Origin: a virus
Reading direction: 5' to 3' (one strand)
Length of the DNA: 40,288 nt
Virus record (IMG/VR): IMGVR_UViG_3300035145_003246
Span: 1 to 40,288 of that record
In this document: in pieces, positions 20,801 through 29,428 of the stretch
Layout: each line of letters starts with the position of its first letter
Position numbering within the stretch: the stretch's first letter is position 1
Notes under the pieces: generated by a model
What the model was told of the DNA's origin: nothing
Databases searched by the model: none
The model's input: the letters and a program-made list of their open reading frames with translations, nothing else
Translations under genes and position numbers: made by a program

Positions 20801-23723
20801 TGAGAATTTCTCCCAACCAGTAAAAAATCTATATCCACAGTCAAATAGAGATAATGCAGCGTCAGATCCAGAAAAATCAATTTCATATGCTACTGCTACC
20901 ACTATTGGTGAAGTTAATATTGATAGTCCAGAGCATAGTATTACTAGAGAAACTTTTGAGAAAAAATTAGTTGATGTTGGCGTTGGGTTTGGCATCACTG
21001 ATATTATTTCTAATCCAACAGGAACAGCACATACTATTCGTACTTCATATGATCATGGATTGAATAGAATTACTTCTGTTAGTATTGGAAATAGTGGTGT
21101 TGGATATGGGAATGGAACTGCAGGATCTATTTACAATGCAAAACTTGTTGGAACTGCTGGATCGGTAACTGGAGAACATGCAACTGCAAGAATTTCTATA
21201 GATGCTCTTGGAGGAATTACTGATGTTGAGATTATGGATGGCGGTTCTGCTTATGGAATCGGTAATACTCTTTCTGTTGTTGGTGTTGCAGTAACATCTG
21301 GTCATGTTCCAGGTTATGTAACAGTTACTGACATTTATGATAATACGAATGATGTTATTAAGATTTCTGGAATTTCTTCAGCATCGGTAAGTGATTATAA
21401 CCAACTTTATAGAATTACTTCTGTTCCTGTTGGACTTACCACTGAATTTATTGCAGAATCTGCAGATCCAGTAGGAATTGCCCGCACTATGGGCATTAAT
21501 GTTGATGTTACAACTGATGCGTTTGCATACAATACTGGTGAAGCACTGAATATTGTCAGTTTGGTATATGATAATGTTTCCGGTCTTGCCACAGTAACTA
21601 CTGCACAAAATCATGGTCTTGCAGTTGATAATAAAATTCGTGTAGATAATGGAGTCATAGATCTTTATAATGGTAACTTTATTGTTAAACAAGTTACTGG
21701 ATTGAATAAATTTATTGTCAATATTGGAGTTAGCACAAATGTCCCAACACCTTTAGATTCCACATTCGTTTATAGAAATGGTTATTCTTCAAATGAAGGT
21801 AATGTTACACTTGAAGATGAAAATCTTTCAGGTCGTCAAGTTACATCATATGCGGGTATTACAACTACATTATCTGCAGTAATTTCAAGTGCAACTACTT
21901 CCGACATTCAACTTCAAAATGTATCAAGTCTTGATGTAAAGATTGGTGATTATCTTGAAATTGGTGGAGAAATTGTAAGGGTCAAAGAAACCGTAGTTAC
22001 CAATCCAATTTCAGTATTCAGAGGAGTTCTTGGTACAAGAGCAACTGCACATCCTATTAACTCTGTGGTTAGAAGAATTAAACCACAACCAGTTGAGTTT
22101 AGAAGAAATTCAATTCTCCGTGCATCTGGTCACACCTTTGAATATCTTGGTTATGGTCCTGGCAACTATTCAACTGCTCTTCCTGACAGACAAGACAGAC
22201 AACTGTCAACTTCTGAGGAATTCTTGTCACAATCAGTCAAGAATGATGCTGGTGTAGTTGTTTACACTGGTATGAATAGTGATGGAGATTTCTATATTGG
22301 TAATAAGAAGGTAAGTTCTGCTACAGGTCAAGAAGAAGTCTTTGATGCACCTATTCCTACAGTAACTGGTGAGGATATTGCACCAACCGGCGTAAGTGTT
22401 GGATTTGATGTTCTTTCGCCACTTGAAGTTTCAATCAGTCGTTCACTAAGAGTTGAGGGTGGTTCTGATAACAATATCATTTCTGAATTTGATGGACCAG
22501 TTGTCTTTAACAAAAAACTTACGTCTACGGCGGACAGTGGAATTGAGGCAACCTCTTTATTCTTACAAGGAGATGCAACTGTATCTAGAAAGTATACTGT
22601 AGGAATTGCGACACCGATTCTTTCAGGAAACCCCGGCGACATTGTATATAATGCAACACCGGACAAAGGTGGATATCTTGGATGGGTCTATACTAATGAT
22701 AATGATTGGTATCGTTTTGGTGATGTAAGTCTCTCTAAAGATGTAAATATCAGTCTTGTAGATAAAGTTGGTATTGGAACTGATATCATAAATGAAAATA
22801 CTTTAACAGTTGGCGGTGGATCTTCAATATTCTTTGTAAATGGATCTGGACAAGTTGGTCTTGGAACAACATCCACTCAAGGATACAAGATGTATGTAAA
22901 TGGAACTGTCTTCGGAGCATTCTCCGGCGATGGTTCGCAATTATCAAACCTTGATAGTATTTGGGAAGAAGATTCTACAAATACATTTGTCTTTGATAAG
23001 GATGATGTCAATCATCGTGTTGCTATTGGATCGTCTGAAAATATCACTGCACAACTTCAAGTTGCAGGAACTGCAACAACTTCAATACATGCAGCAAATC
23101 AATCTAGATTCCAGAAAGTAGCACATTTTGAAGAGGAAGTTCATATTGCCGGTATATTAACCGCCTCTAATTATCACTTAGATGGATTTGCTGGTGGAAC
23201 TGCAACTGGATTTATTAGATCAGGAATAACTACCACTAATCTTCTTCATGTTGGAACTGACGGAAGTGTTCTTGATGCTTCTGCAGTTACAGGAAGAGTT
23301 GGTGTTGGCATAGCTATTCCAAGATCTAAATTTGATGTAGAAGGATTAACAAGACTGAAAACACATCATGAGAATGTACAATCCGTCACCAGTTCTTCAA
23401 ATGTTGTTACTTTAGATTTGTCTGAAGCACAAAACTTCACTTTAACATTGACAGAAAATGTATCATACTTTGTTATCACCAACGTACCATCAGACGCAAG
23501 TAGTTTTACTATTAAGATATCTCAAGATGGCGTTGGAGGTAGAACTGCTACTATTGATGACTTAAGACAAAGTGGCGGCGCATTAATTCCGGTTAATTGG
23601 CCTGGTGGAGGTGTTCTTCCTTTTGTAACATCTACTGCTAATAGATCTGATATCTATACATACAAAACATTTGATGGTGGTTCTACTTTCTATGCAGTTG
23701 TTGTTGGTCAAAACTTTAACTAA
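17892..23723 (+). CDS. Very large tail-fibre / baseplate protein with beta-helix N-terminus
   Basis: This 1943-aa protein is the largest gene in the window. The N-terminus (LYVNPNDLDSTDSVENQG, then RPFKTIQRALVEAARFSY) is a pectate-lyase-like right-handed beta-helix signature, followed by IILYPGEHVV and GGVIIPRGTSIVGMDLRKT. The middle (about 650-1500) is a chain of repeated small beta modules, for example SIGNSGVGYGNGTAGSIYNA and DGGSAYGIGNTLSVVGVAV. The C-terminal 400 residues resemble phage fibre shafts (FSGDGSQLSNLDSIWEE, VGVGIAIPRSKFDVEGLTRL) and end in a typical fibre terminal domain (FTLTLTENVSYFVITNVP to FDGGSTFYAVVVGQNFN). It is common in cyanomyoviruses as a virion structural protein. 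It probably connects baseplate to fibres or binds host surface sugars. No catalytic residues were assigned. Confidence 0.75.
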   Translation: MPLSRLDNFLKNTRGNILYVNPNDLDSTDSVENQGNSLTRPFKTIQRALVEAARFSYQRGLDNDRFGNTTIILYPGEHVVDNRPGWIPDGPNNYRLRNGATSNDLPQFDLTTNFDLSTENNVLYKLNSIHGGVIIPRGTSIVGMDLRKTKIRPKYIPNPENDNIERSALFRTTGACYYFQFSIFDGDPNGVVYKDYTQNTFVPNFSHHKLTCFEYADGKNPIDIDDGIITYSTTRTDLDMYYEKVGLVYGPSSGREIEPDYPAAGLDIQPKIEEFRIVGPTGGDVGITSIKAGDGLTSSTVITVTTSEPFDGISVDTAIQVNGISANGYDGKYVISDIISPTEFKYQVSVAPTNPSPVPTGATVNLSVDTVTSASPYIFNISLRSVFGMCGLHADGDKADGFKSMVLAQFTGIGLQKDDNAFVKYDKTSGLYRDNTFAGNENLHSDSRSRYKPEYQNYHVKCSNNAILQVVSVFAIGYANHFLAESGGDQSITNSNSNFGAQALIAKGFRRDAFSRDDVGYITHIIPPKEITDANVNIEFDSIDVNTTVGVASTNRLYLYNRTNQDVKPSNVIEGYRIGAKENDQLKCLISAEEYSARIILPSTEFSGNESTSKKTFSVGRVGVANSIASNIITLNRPHSFIEGESIRVISDNGFLPDGLEDNKIYYAITSGISTFQIKVAKTLNDALNGQQLPINNRGGRLSVESRVSDKNSGDIGHPIQYDGNQGQWYVNVATASSDNNLYNEIVSLGSTVLGSATPRTYITRQPDTRNLADSIYKMRYVIPAGSGITSARPPVDGFVIQESSDTTGLTDLEVQSYFSPTTISLNNVNEQRNFRFIAGANWDGSKAYYETELPHNLSVGSVIEIKGVTSSANTSGISSSAYNNTFTVSGISSTKSFFVDLADNPGTFTNDTTNRTTALPKFERKNYKDTYYIYRSQEIQRYVAGEQDGVYHLIVLNASNAPTVAPFTGENFSQPVKNLYPQSNRDNAASDPEKSISYATATTIGEVNIDSPEHSITRETFEKKLVDVGVGFGITDIISNPTGTAHTIRTSYDHGLNRITSVSIGNSGVGYGNGTAGSIYNAKLVGTAGSVTGEHATARISIDALGGITDVEIMDGGSAYGIGNTLSVVGVAVTSGHVPGYVTVTDIYDNTNDVIKISGISSASVSDYNQLYRITSVPVGLTTEFIAESADPVGIARTMGINVDVTTDAFAYNTGEALNIVSLVYDNVSGLATVTTAQNHGLAVDNKIRVDNGVIDLYNGNFIVKQVTGLNKFIVNIGVSTNVPTPLDSTFVYRNGYSSNEGNVTLEDENLSGRQVTSYAGITTTLSAVISSATTSDIQLQNVSSLDVKIGDYLEIGGEIVRVKETVVTNPISVFRGVLGTRATAHPINSVVRRIKPQPVEFRRNSILRASGHTFEYLGYGPGNYSTALPDRQDRQLSTSEEFLSQSVKNDAGVVVYTGMNSDGDFYIGNKKVSSATGQEEVFDAPIPTVTGEDIAPTGVSVGFDVLSPLEVSISRSLRVEGGSDNNIISEFDGPVVFNKKLTSTADSGIEATSLFLQGDATVSRKYTVGIATPILSGNPGDIVYNATPDKGGYLGWVYTNDNDWYRFGDVSLSKDVNISLVDKVGIGTDIINENTLTVGGGSSIFFVNGSGQVGLGTTSTQGYKMYVNGTVFGAFSGDGSQLSNLDSIWEEDSTNTFVFDKDDVNHRVAIGSSENITAQLQVAGTATTSIHAANQSRFQKVAHFEEEVHIAGILTASNYHLDGFAGGTATGFIRSGITTTNLLHVGTDGSVLDASAVTGRVGVGIAIPRSKFDVEGLTRLKTHHENVQSVTSSSNVVTLDLSEAQNFTLTLTENVSYFVITNVPSDASSFTIKISQDGVGGRTATIDDLRQSGGALIPVNWPGGGVLPFVTSTANRSDIYTYKTFDGGSTFYAVVVGQNFN

Positions 23724-23731
23724 GATTAGCG

Positions 23732-25744
23732 ATGATTATTAAGCAGACTACTCTGGACCTTAATGGTCCAGAACTTTCTTTTACAGTTCACCCCCAGTCC
23801 CAAACCGTTAATAGTGGTGATAGTGTAGTATTTACAGGTAATGCTGTTGCTTCATTTCCAACACAGGATCCAATAAACCCAGCAACTAATACCGGAACGA
23901 TTGTTTACCAATGGTATGTCCAAGGAGATGGTGCCCCTGAAGATGGTCAGTTAGAAGATGGATTAATATCCTCTTTAGGTGCTACGTTTACAGGAAGTTC
24001 GTCGCCTATATTAACTGTTAGTAATGTTACTAATCCCACATCCAATGGTCTTAGTTTTTACCTAGAGGCAGATTATGTATCAACTGCATATGCAGATCCA
24101 CATATTTCTCCTGTAACTGTTGGGACAGCAAGATCAACGGGTAACGCTATCAATGATCCTCATGCATCTAATCTTGCTACTTTAACTGTAAATCCTACAA
24201 TATCAGTTACTTCTCATCCATCTAATCAAGAGGTTGCTGAAGGTTTATCTGCTACTTTTACTGCAAGTGCAACAGCAAGTGATGGAAGTGAGGTTGGCGT
24301 TCAGTGGCAACTAAACGGTGTTGACTTAACTGATAGTTCCACTGTAGCAGGTTCTACATCCAATACACTAACAATAGCATTATCCTCTGCTTCGATTAAT
24401 GATATAAGAGCAAAGTTCACTCATCCAACGGCATCAAACAGTCCAATATTTTCTAATAGTGCAACATTTACCGTTGTTCTTGCAAGAGCAATGGTAAATT
24501 ATGAATTTTTTGGTTCTGGTCAACGTAGATTTGGTAGTTTTAATCTAGCAGACCAACCTAATGATACTTATACATTTTATGCAGACAAAAATCTTGGTTC
24601 AAATTCCACTGTTTTATATGTACCTGAAAAGGATGTTGAGGTTGAAATTGAAGTTGCTGGTGCTGCCGGAGATGATAGTGGATCAAGGACAGGCGGTCAT
24701 GGTGGAGTTACAACTATAAGATATACATTACAACAAAATAGAGAATATGTTTTAAAAATTGGACATGCTGATGGATATGGACTAGGACCAAAAGGTGGAA
24801 CTCCTAATGGTGGTGGCGCAACATTTTTCCACCATGGAGGAATTGTTATTACCGTTGGTGGCGGCGGTGGTGGCGCTAGTAGTGGTGGAAATGGTGGAGA
24901 TGGTGGTGGTGCGGGACAAGCAGGACAATCTGGAACTGGAAGTGGTGCTGGATCTGCTGGATCGGCTGTTAGCAATGGTACAATGCCCGGCACTGGAGGA
25001 AGTTTTGCAAATGGAACAGTTGGTGGTCAATTAGAATCTTGTACTTTAGGTAAATATTGGGCACAACAAGGTGTTTCTCCATGTAGTTTTATGGGGTTTG
25101 GATATTTACTTAATGCTATTGGTAATGTTGTCAGTGGGACAACAAACACTATTATTAGAGGATTTAAAGAAGGTATAGCATATAGAAATAATGGTGGTAA
25201 AGGATCCTATGGCGGTGGCGGTGCAGGAGCAAGAGGTGGTAACGCATCAACTTCCAACGGAGGAGGTGGAGGCGGATCTGGATATTGGAATGGAGAAGGA
25301 ACTTTTGTAAGTGCAACCAGAGGTGGTAATAGTAGTATTGTTGGTTATGTAAAAATAACCGCACTCAGTACAGAAACTGTAACTCAGAATATTACCGATA
25401 CTCAAGGAACATTAAATGTATCCTCTCCATTCACTATAACCAGATACATTAGTCCTGGTTTGTCTGGAACTGAGGGCCATCCAATAGGATCTATTTTATA
25501 TACAGTTAATATATCTGGATATATTGATCCTGAGTTATCTGCAAGTGTTATTGATAATTCACTTAGAGCAAGTGGACTTTCTGATCCTAATAATTCTATA
25601 GCAGTTTCGGCAGGTTATCCTAAGAAAATTTCAGCAAATACATATGAAGTTGCTTTTGACATGGATAGTAGTCAAACTGCTGGACAAAGACAGGCAACAT
25701 TTGTCAGAAGTTTCAATCTTACAATGACTGCTAAAGTGGCTTAA
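23732..25744 (+). CDS. Ig-like and glycine-rich tail-fibre / adhesin protein
   Basis: This 670-aa protein has two immunoglobulin-like domains: residues about 14-150 (FTVHPQSQTVNSGDSVVFTG, TIVYQWYVQGDG) and about 155-250 (VTSHPSNQEVAEGLSATFTA, VGVQWQLNGVDL). A glycine-rich domain spans about 265-555. It opens with beta strands (VEVEIEVAGAAGDDSGSRTG) and runs through GGGGGGASSGGNGGDGGGAG and similar tracts. The C-terminal 110 residues are beta-rich. Ig domains on tail proteins usually bind cell-surface polysaccharide, and glycine-rich tips act as receptor-binding domains in some T4-like phages. Its glycine-rich domain resembles those of the four paralogues at 32066-38638. The gene starts eight bases after the large fibre gene. 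A perfect inverted repeat lies within its first codons. Confidence 0.75.
   Translation: MIIKQTTLDLNGPELSFTVHPQSQTVNSGDSVVFTGNAVASFPTQDPINPATNTGTIVYQWYVQGDGAPEDGQLEDGLISSLGATFTGSSSPILTVSNVTNPTSNGLSFYLEADYVSTAYADPHISPVTVGTARSTGNAINDPHASNLATLTVNPTISVTSHPSNQEVAEGLSATFTASATASDGSEVGVQWQLNGVDLTDSSTVAGSTSNTLTIALSSASINDIRAKFTHPTASNSPIFSNSATFTVVLARAMVNYEFFGSGQRRFGSFNLADQPNDTYTFYADKNLGSNSTVLYVPEKDVEVEIEVAGAAGDDSGSRTGGHGGVTTIRYTLQQNREYVLKIGHADGYGLGPKGGTPNGGGATFFHHGGIVITVGGGGGGASSGGNGGDGGGAGQAGQSGTGSGAGSAGSAVSNGTMPGTGGSFANGTVGGQLESCTLGKYWAQQGVSPCSFMGFGYLLNAIGNVVSGTTNTIIRGFKEGIAYRNNGGKGSYGGGGAGARGGNASTSNGGGGGGSGYWNGEGTFVSATRGGNSSIVGYVKITALSTETVTQNITDTQGTLNVSSPFTITRYISPGLSGTEGHPIGSILYTVNISGYIDPELSASVIDNSLRASGLSDPNNSIAVSAGYPKKISANTYEVAFDMDSSQTAGQRQATFVRSFNLTMTAKVA
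23752..23772 (+). other. Perfect 8-bp inverted repeat at the 5' end of the Ig/glycine-rich gene
   Basis: TCTGGACC and GGTCCAGA flank a TTAAT loop within codons 7-14, followed by a T-rich stretch (ACTTTCTTTT). The hairpin could attenuate transcription between the two fibre genes or affect initiation from the ATG 20 nt upstream. The T-run is interrupted, so it is not called a terminator. Confidence 0.6.
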
Positions 25745-25752
25745 CTTAAGTT

Positions 25753-25760
25753 GATAAATA
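25753..25760 (+). promoter_or_regulatory. Late promoter octamer upstream of the S74 fibre gene
   Basis: GATAAATA, an exact NATAAATA match, lies nine bases after the preceding stop codon and 42 nt before the ATG at 25803. An AGGAG ribosome-binding site follows at 25792-25796. Confidence 0.68.
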
Positions 25761-25802
25761 CTTAAAAATATAAAGAGGGGATAGTGAACCTCAGGAGATC
25801 TA

Positions 25803-28232
25803 ATGGGCGTCAATAAGAATTTTGTAGTAAAAAATGGACTGGAAGTTGATTCTGGTCTGCTACTTGCTAATTCAGTCACTCAAAAAGTCGGTATTGGTTC
25901 TACTTCACCGAGAGCAGAATTAGATGTTCGAGGTGGTATTGCTGCAACTGATATACAAATTTCTGGTATATCTACAGTATTAGGAGAATTCAATATTGGA
26001 CCAGGGGGTCTTACCCTAACTGCGATTGGTGGAAGTTATATTGGTATTGGAAGTGCTAATCCTGCTTACTTAGTTGATATTGCAGGTGCAGGATCAACAG
26101 CACTATATGTTGATGGTAATGCGGAAGTTACTGGAAAAGTAACTACTCCAAACTTAGTTGTTAGTGGCATTTCAAGTTTTGGGACGATACATGCAAATGC
26201 AGGTATTGTAACACTTTCCAGATTGAATGTCACTGGAATTACAACATTAAACAATTTGATGCTGACGGGAGTTGGAACAGCATCAACAATTCATATCAAT
26301 GATGGAACCGCTACTCTTTCTTCTTTAAATGTTACTGGTGTTTCTACATTCCAAAGTAATGTTGATCTTGGTGATAATGACCAATTAAGATTTGGTGATA
26401 GTCAAGACTTACAGATTTTTCACAACGGAAGCAGTAGTCTTATCCAACAATCGGGAACTGGAAACCTTCTTATTACTAACACTAGTGATGATCAGGATGT
26501 TGTTATCTCATCAGATGATGGTTCAGGGGGAACTACCCAATACTTCCGTGCCGATGGTAGCACTGGTGAGGTTACACTTTCTTACTATGGTTCCGACAAA
26601 CTCACTACCAAGTCTAATGGTATTGATGTAACGGGTCATACTGAAACTGATACACTAAGAGTTTCTGGTATTACTACTTTTACAGGTGAAGTAGACGCCA
26701 ATGGAAGAATAGTTGGTGCTGCTGTAAGTAATGTAATTCCTTTCTTATATTCGGATTATTCTGATTTACCCTCAGCAATTACATATCATGGTGCTTTTGC
26801 TCATGTTCATAGCACTGGAAAAGCATTATATGCCCATGCTGCTAATTGGATTGAATTAGTAAACAAAGAAGTAAATGGAACAGTTGGACTTGGTACTGAA
26901 AGATATAACATAGGACCAGTCAATGCCACATCTTTATCAGTTTCTGGGATTACTACCGTTGGAATTGTTACTGGTTCCAATGCAGTTTACTATGGTGATG
27001 GTCAGTATCTCGAAAATGTAATTCGTGGTTTTGGTCTGAACAAAAATGGATCATTAGTTGGATTTGGTGTAACATACTTAGATCTGAGAGGAACTGGTCT
27101 TTCTACCACCTTCTATGACCCAACTGTAGGTATTGCTACTGTCTTTATTGAAGGCGGTGGAGGAGGTGGAGGAGGTTCCATCAGTATCAGTACTGTGGCA
27201 CCAGGATCACCATCTCACGGAGATTTGTGGTATAGTCCCATTTATGCAAGAACATTCATCTTCTATGATGAATCTATAATTGGTATTGGTGGAACTGATG
27301 CACAATGGGTCGATGCTGCACCATTCAATACAAAGTTGGATGATGATTTAAAAACGGAACCAGGAAAAGCAACTTATACATTTGTTGCTGGTATTAATCA
27401 ATCGCAGTTTGTAGTTTCATATACTGTTGGTTATATTGAAGTATATTTAAATGGTATTCGTTTAAACGATTCTGAATATACTGCAAATAATGGTAGTTCA
27501 ATATTCCTGGCATCACCGGCAACTGTAGGTGATATTCTAGACATTGTAGAATATAGAGTTGGCATCGGTAATACTGGTCCAGCCGGAGCACCAGGTCCTG
27601 CAGGTCCATTACCAAATGTTGCTAATAACACCAGTTCACAAACACAGTATCCAATTATTGTTGCTGGAGTTGGCACCACATTAGCATCAATTACAACAAC
27701 CTCAAATTACTTTAGTTTTATCCCATCAACAGGAAAACTAACAGTAAATCAATTAGGTGTTTCTAGTGACTCACAACTTGGCAATGTAACTAGTTTAAAT
27801 GTTACTGGAATCGCTACAGCGTCTTCAATAAATGTGACTGGCGTTACTACAGCGAATGTTCTACATTCAAATGCTTTAGTTGTTACTGGTATCACCACCT
27901 CAACCGATTTTAATACAACTTCAGATCTCTATCTGAAGGAAAATATTGAACCAATAACAAACCCACTTACTAAACTTAACGATCTTAATGGTGTTACTTT
28001 TAATTGGAAAGATACTAGAGAAAAGTCTGCTGGTTTAATCGCACAGCAAATTGAAAAAGTGATGCCTGAAATTGTTAATGAAAGTAATGGGCATAAAGTA
28101 GTTAATTACAATGGAATAATTGCGTTATTAGTTGAAACATGCAAAAAACAACAACATATTATTGCTGATTTGGACTCTAAGATAAATAATTTGAACGAAA
28201 GACTTGAAGGACTAGAATCAAAGGAGCAATGA
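25803..28232 (+). CDS. Tail fibre with collagen-like segment and C-terminal S74 self-cleaving chaperone
   Basis: The 809-aa protein starts after an AGGAG Shine-Dalgarno sequence. The shaft is built from repeated V(T/S)GI(T/S)T units (VTGITTLNNLMLTGVGTAST, then LNVTGVSTFQSNVDLGDND). A glycine run (EGGGGGGGG) precedes a fibre module with HGDLWYSPIYARTFIFYD and AQWVDAAPFN. Residues 589-603 are five Gly-X-Y collagen triplets (GNTGPAGAPGPAGPL). The C-terminus is a peptidase S74 intramolecular chaperone. TTSDLYLKENI holds the Ser707/Lys712 dyad (S-D-x-x-x-K), followed by GVTFNWKDT, GLIAQQIEKVMPEIV and a coiled coil. In known S74 fibres the chaperone trimerises the shaft and cleaves itself off before the Ser, here releasing about 103 residues. 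This is probably a host-recognition fibre. Confidence 0.85.
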   Translation: MGVNKNFVVKNGLEVDSGLLLANSVTQKVGIGSTSPRAELDVRGGIAATDIQISGISTVLGEFNIGPGGLTLTAIGGSYIGIGSANPAYLVDIAGAGSTALYVDGNAEVTGKVTTPNLVVSGISSFGTIHANAGIVTLSRLNVTGITTLNNLMLTGVGTASTIHINDGTATLSSLNVTGVSTFQSNVDLGDNDQLRFGDSQDLQIFHNGSSSLIQQSGTGNLLITNTSDDQDVVISSDDGSGGTTQYFRADGSTGEVTLSYYGSDKLTTKSNGIDVTGHTETDTLRVSGITTFTGEVDANGRIVGAAVSNVIPFLYSDYSDLPSAITYHGAFAHVHSTGKALYAHAANWIELVNKEVNGTVGLGTERYNIGPVNATSLSVSGITTVGIVTGSNAVYYGDGQYLENVIRGFGLNKNGSLVGFGVTYLDLRGTGLSTTFYDPTVGIATVFIEGGGGGGGGSISISTVAPGSPSHGDLWYSPIYARTFIFYDESIIGIGGTDAQWVDAAPFNTKLDDDLKTEPGKATYTFVAGINQSQFVVSYTVGYIEVYLNGIRLNDSEYTANNGSSIFLASPATVGDILDIVEYRVGIGNTGPAGAPGPAGPLPNVANNTSSQTQYPIIVAGVGTTLASITTTSNYFSFIPSTGKLTVNQLGVSSDSQLGNVTSLNVTGIATASSINVTGVTTANVLHSNALVVTGITTSTDFNTTSDLYLKENIEPITNPLTKLNDLNGVTFNWKDTREKSAGLIAQQIEKVMPEIVNESNGHKVVNYNGIIALLVETCKKQQHIIADLDSKINNLNERLEGLESKEQ

Positions 28233-28237
28233 TCTAA

Positions 28238-29416
28238 ATGGGAAGGACACGCAAAACTGCAAATCTAGTCAATGATTTAGTTGGTATTGATACTACCGCT
28301 AAAAGTACTTTTACCGATATTGATTTTTCTGGTGATCTCGTTGGTGATGGTTCCGAGTTATCAGGAATTTCTGCTGGTTTAGGGACAGCTTTAAGTTCCG
28401 ACACCACTAATCCTTTAAGTAACATTTATTATACCAATCAAGTTTTAGAGATTGATAATACTTCAACTATTGATGTCCCATCAACAGCAAAGGTCGCATA
28501 TACACAATATGCAGAGATACAGGTCAATGGTACTGCAGATTTAATTATTGCAGATGGTGATGATCTTGTCCCAGATATTCTTGGAATTGGGACAACAGGA
28601 ACCAGTAGCGGAACACTAGCAGGTGGTGGTGGAAGACTTAGAGCAGATAATATTACTGGCAAAGAGGGAGTTTCTGCACCTACATTTCCTAGTGGGTTAG
28701 TTGTTACTGGAGTATCAACTTTTGCTAGCATATCTGCAGATGCCATATCTGCAGATTCTTTTAATAGTAATTCTTCTTTAATAGTTTCTGGTGGATTGCT
28801 TGTTGGAACTGCAGCGACTTTCAATGGCAATGTAAATATTGCCGGAGTTTTAACTTATGATGATGTAACTAACATTGATTCTGTAGGTCTTATCACTGCA
28901 AGAAGTGGTATCAGCGTTGTTGGTAGTGGAGTTACTATTGTAGATGGTATTAATGTAACTAGTGGTGGTGCTACCATTAGTGGTGGTATTAATATTACAG
29001 GAGACACTGATTTTAATGGATTATTAAAGGAAAAAGTAATTGTAACTGCTGGTAAGTTAAGTGATAATACAAACATCTATCTTGAGAACGGATGTGTTCA
29101 TATATTCACTACCGCTGAGTCAACTACATCCACGCCTGCTATTAAATATAATGCAACTACAAATCTAAAAGATAAGATGTCTGTGGGCGAATCGGTGGTG
29201 GTAACTCTTATCACTACTGCAAATGCATCAGCATATTCGGCAAATATTACAATTGATGGTGATACAGTAACAGAGAATTGGGTTGGTGGTAGCGCCCCAG
29301 CAGATGGTGGTAGTTCAGGTGTAGATATTCATACGTTTACAATCATTAAAGTTGCATCATCTGGCACAACTGATCAACAATTAACTGTTATTGCTAATCA
29401 TAGCAAGACTTCTTGA
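28238..29416 (+). CDS. Tail-fibre-like protein (beta-repeat shaft)
   Basis: This 392-aa protein starts after an AAAGGAG Shine-Dalgarno sequence, five bases beyond the S74 fibre gene. The N-terminus RKTANLVNDLVGIDTTAKST and SGDLVGDGSELSGISAGLGT is a common cyanophage fibre opening. The middle is a repeated fibre shaft (GGLLVGTAATFNGNVNIAGV, TSGGATISGGINITGDTDFN), as in the neighbouring fibre. The last 120 residues (GKLSDNTNIYLENGCVHIFT to TDQQLTVIANHSKTS) form a compact beta-rich tip without an S74 domain, so any chaperone function must come from another protein. It is likely a receptor-binding or linking fibre. Confidence 0.75.
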   Translation: MGRTRKTANLVNDLVGIDTTAKSTFTDIDFSGDLVGDGSELSGISAGLGTALSSDTTNPLSNIYYTNQVLEIDNTSTIDVPSTAKVAYTQYAEIQVNGTADLIIADGDDLVPDILGIGTTGTSSGTLAGGGGRLRADNITGKEGVSAPTFPSGLVVTGVSTFASISADAISADSFNSNSSLIVSGGLLVGTAATFNGNVNIAGVLTYDDVTNIDSVGLITARSGISVVGSGVTIVDGINVTSGGATISGGINITGDTDFNGLLKEKVIVTAGKLSDNTNIYLENGCVHIFTTAESTTSTPAIKYNATTNLKDKMSVGESVVVTLITTANASAYSANITIDGDTVTENWVGGSAPADGGSSGVDIHTFTIIKVASSGTTDQQLTVIANHSKTS

Positions 29417-29428
29417 GGAGGAGTGTAG

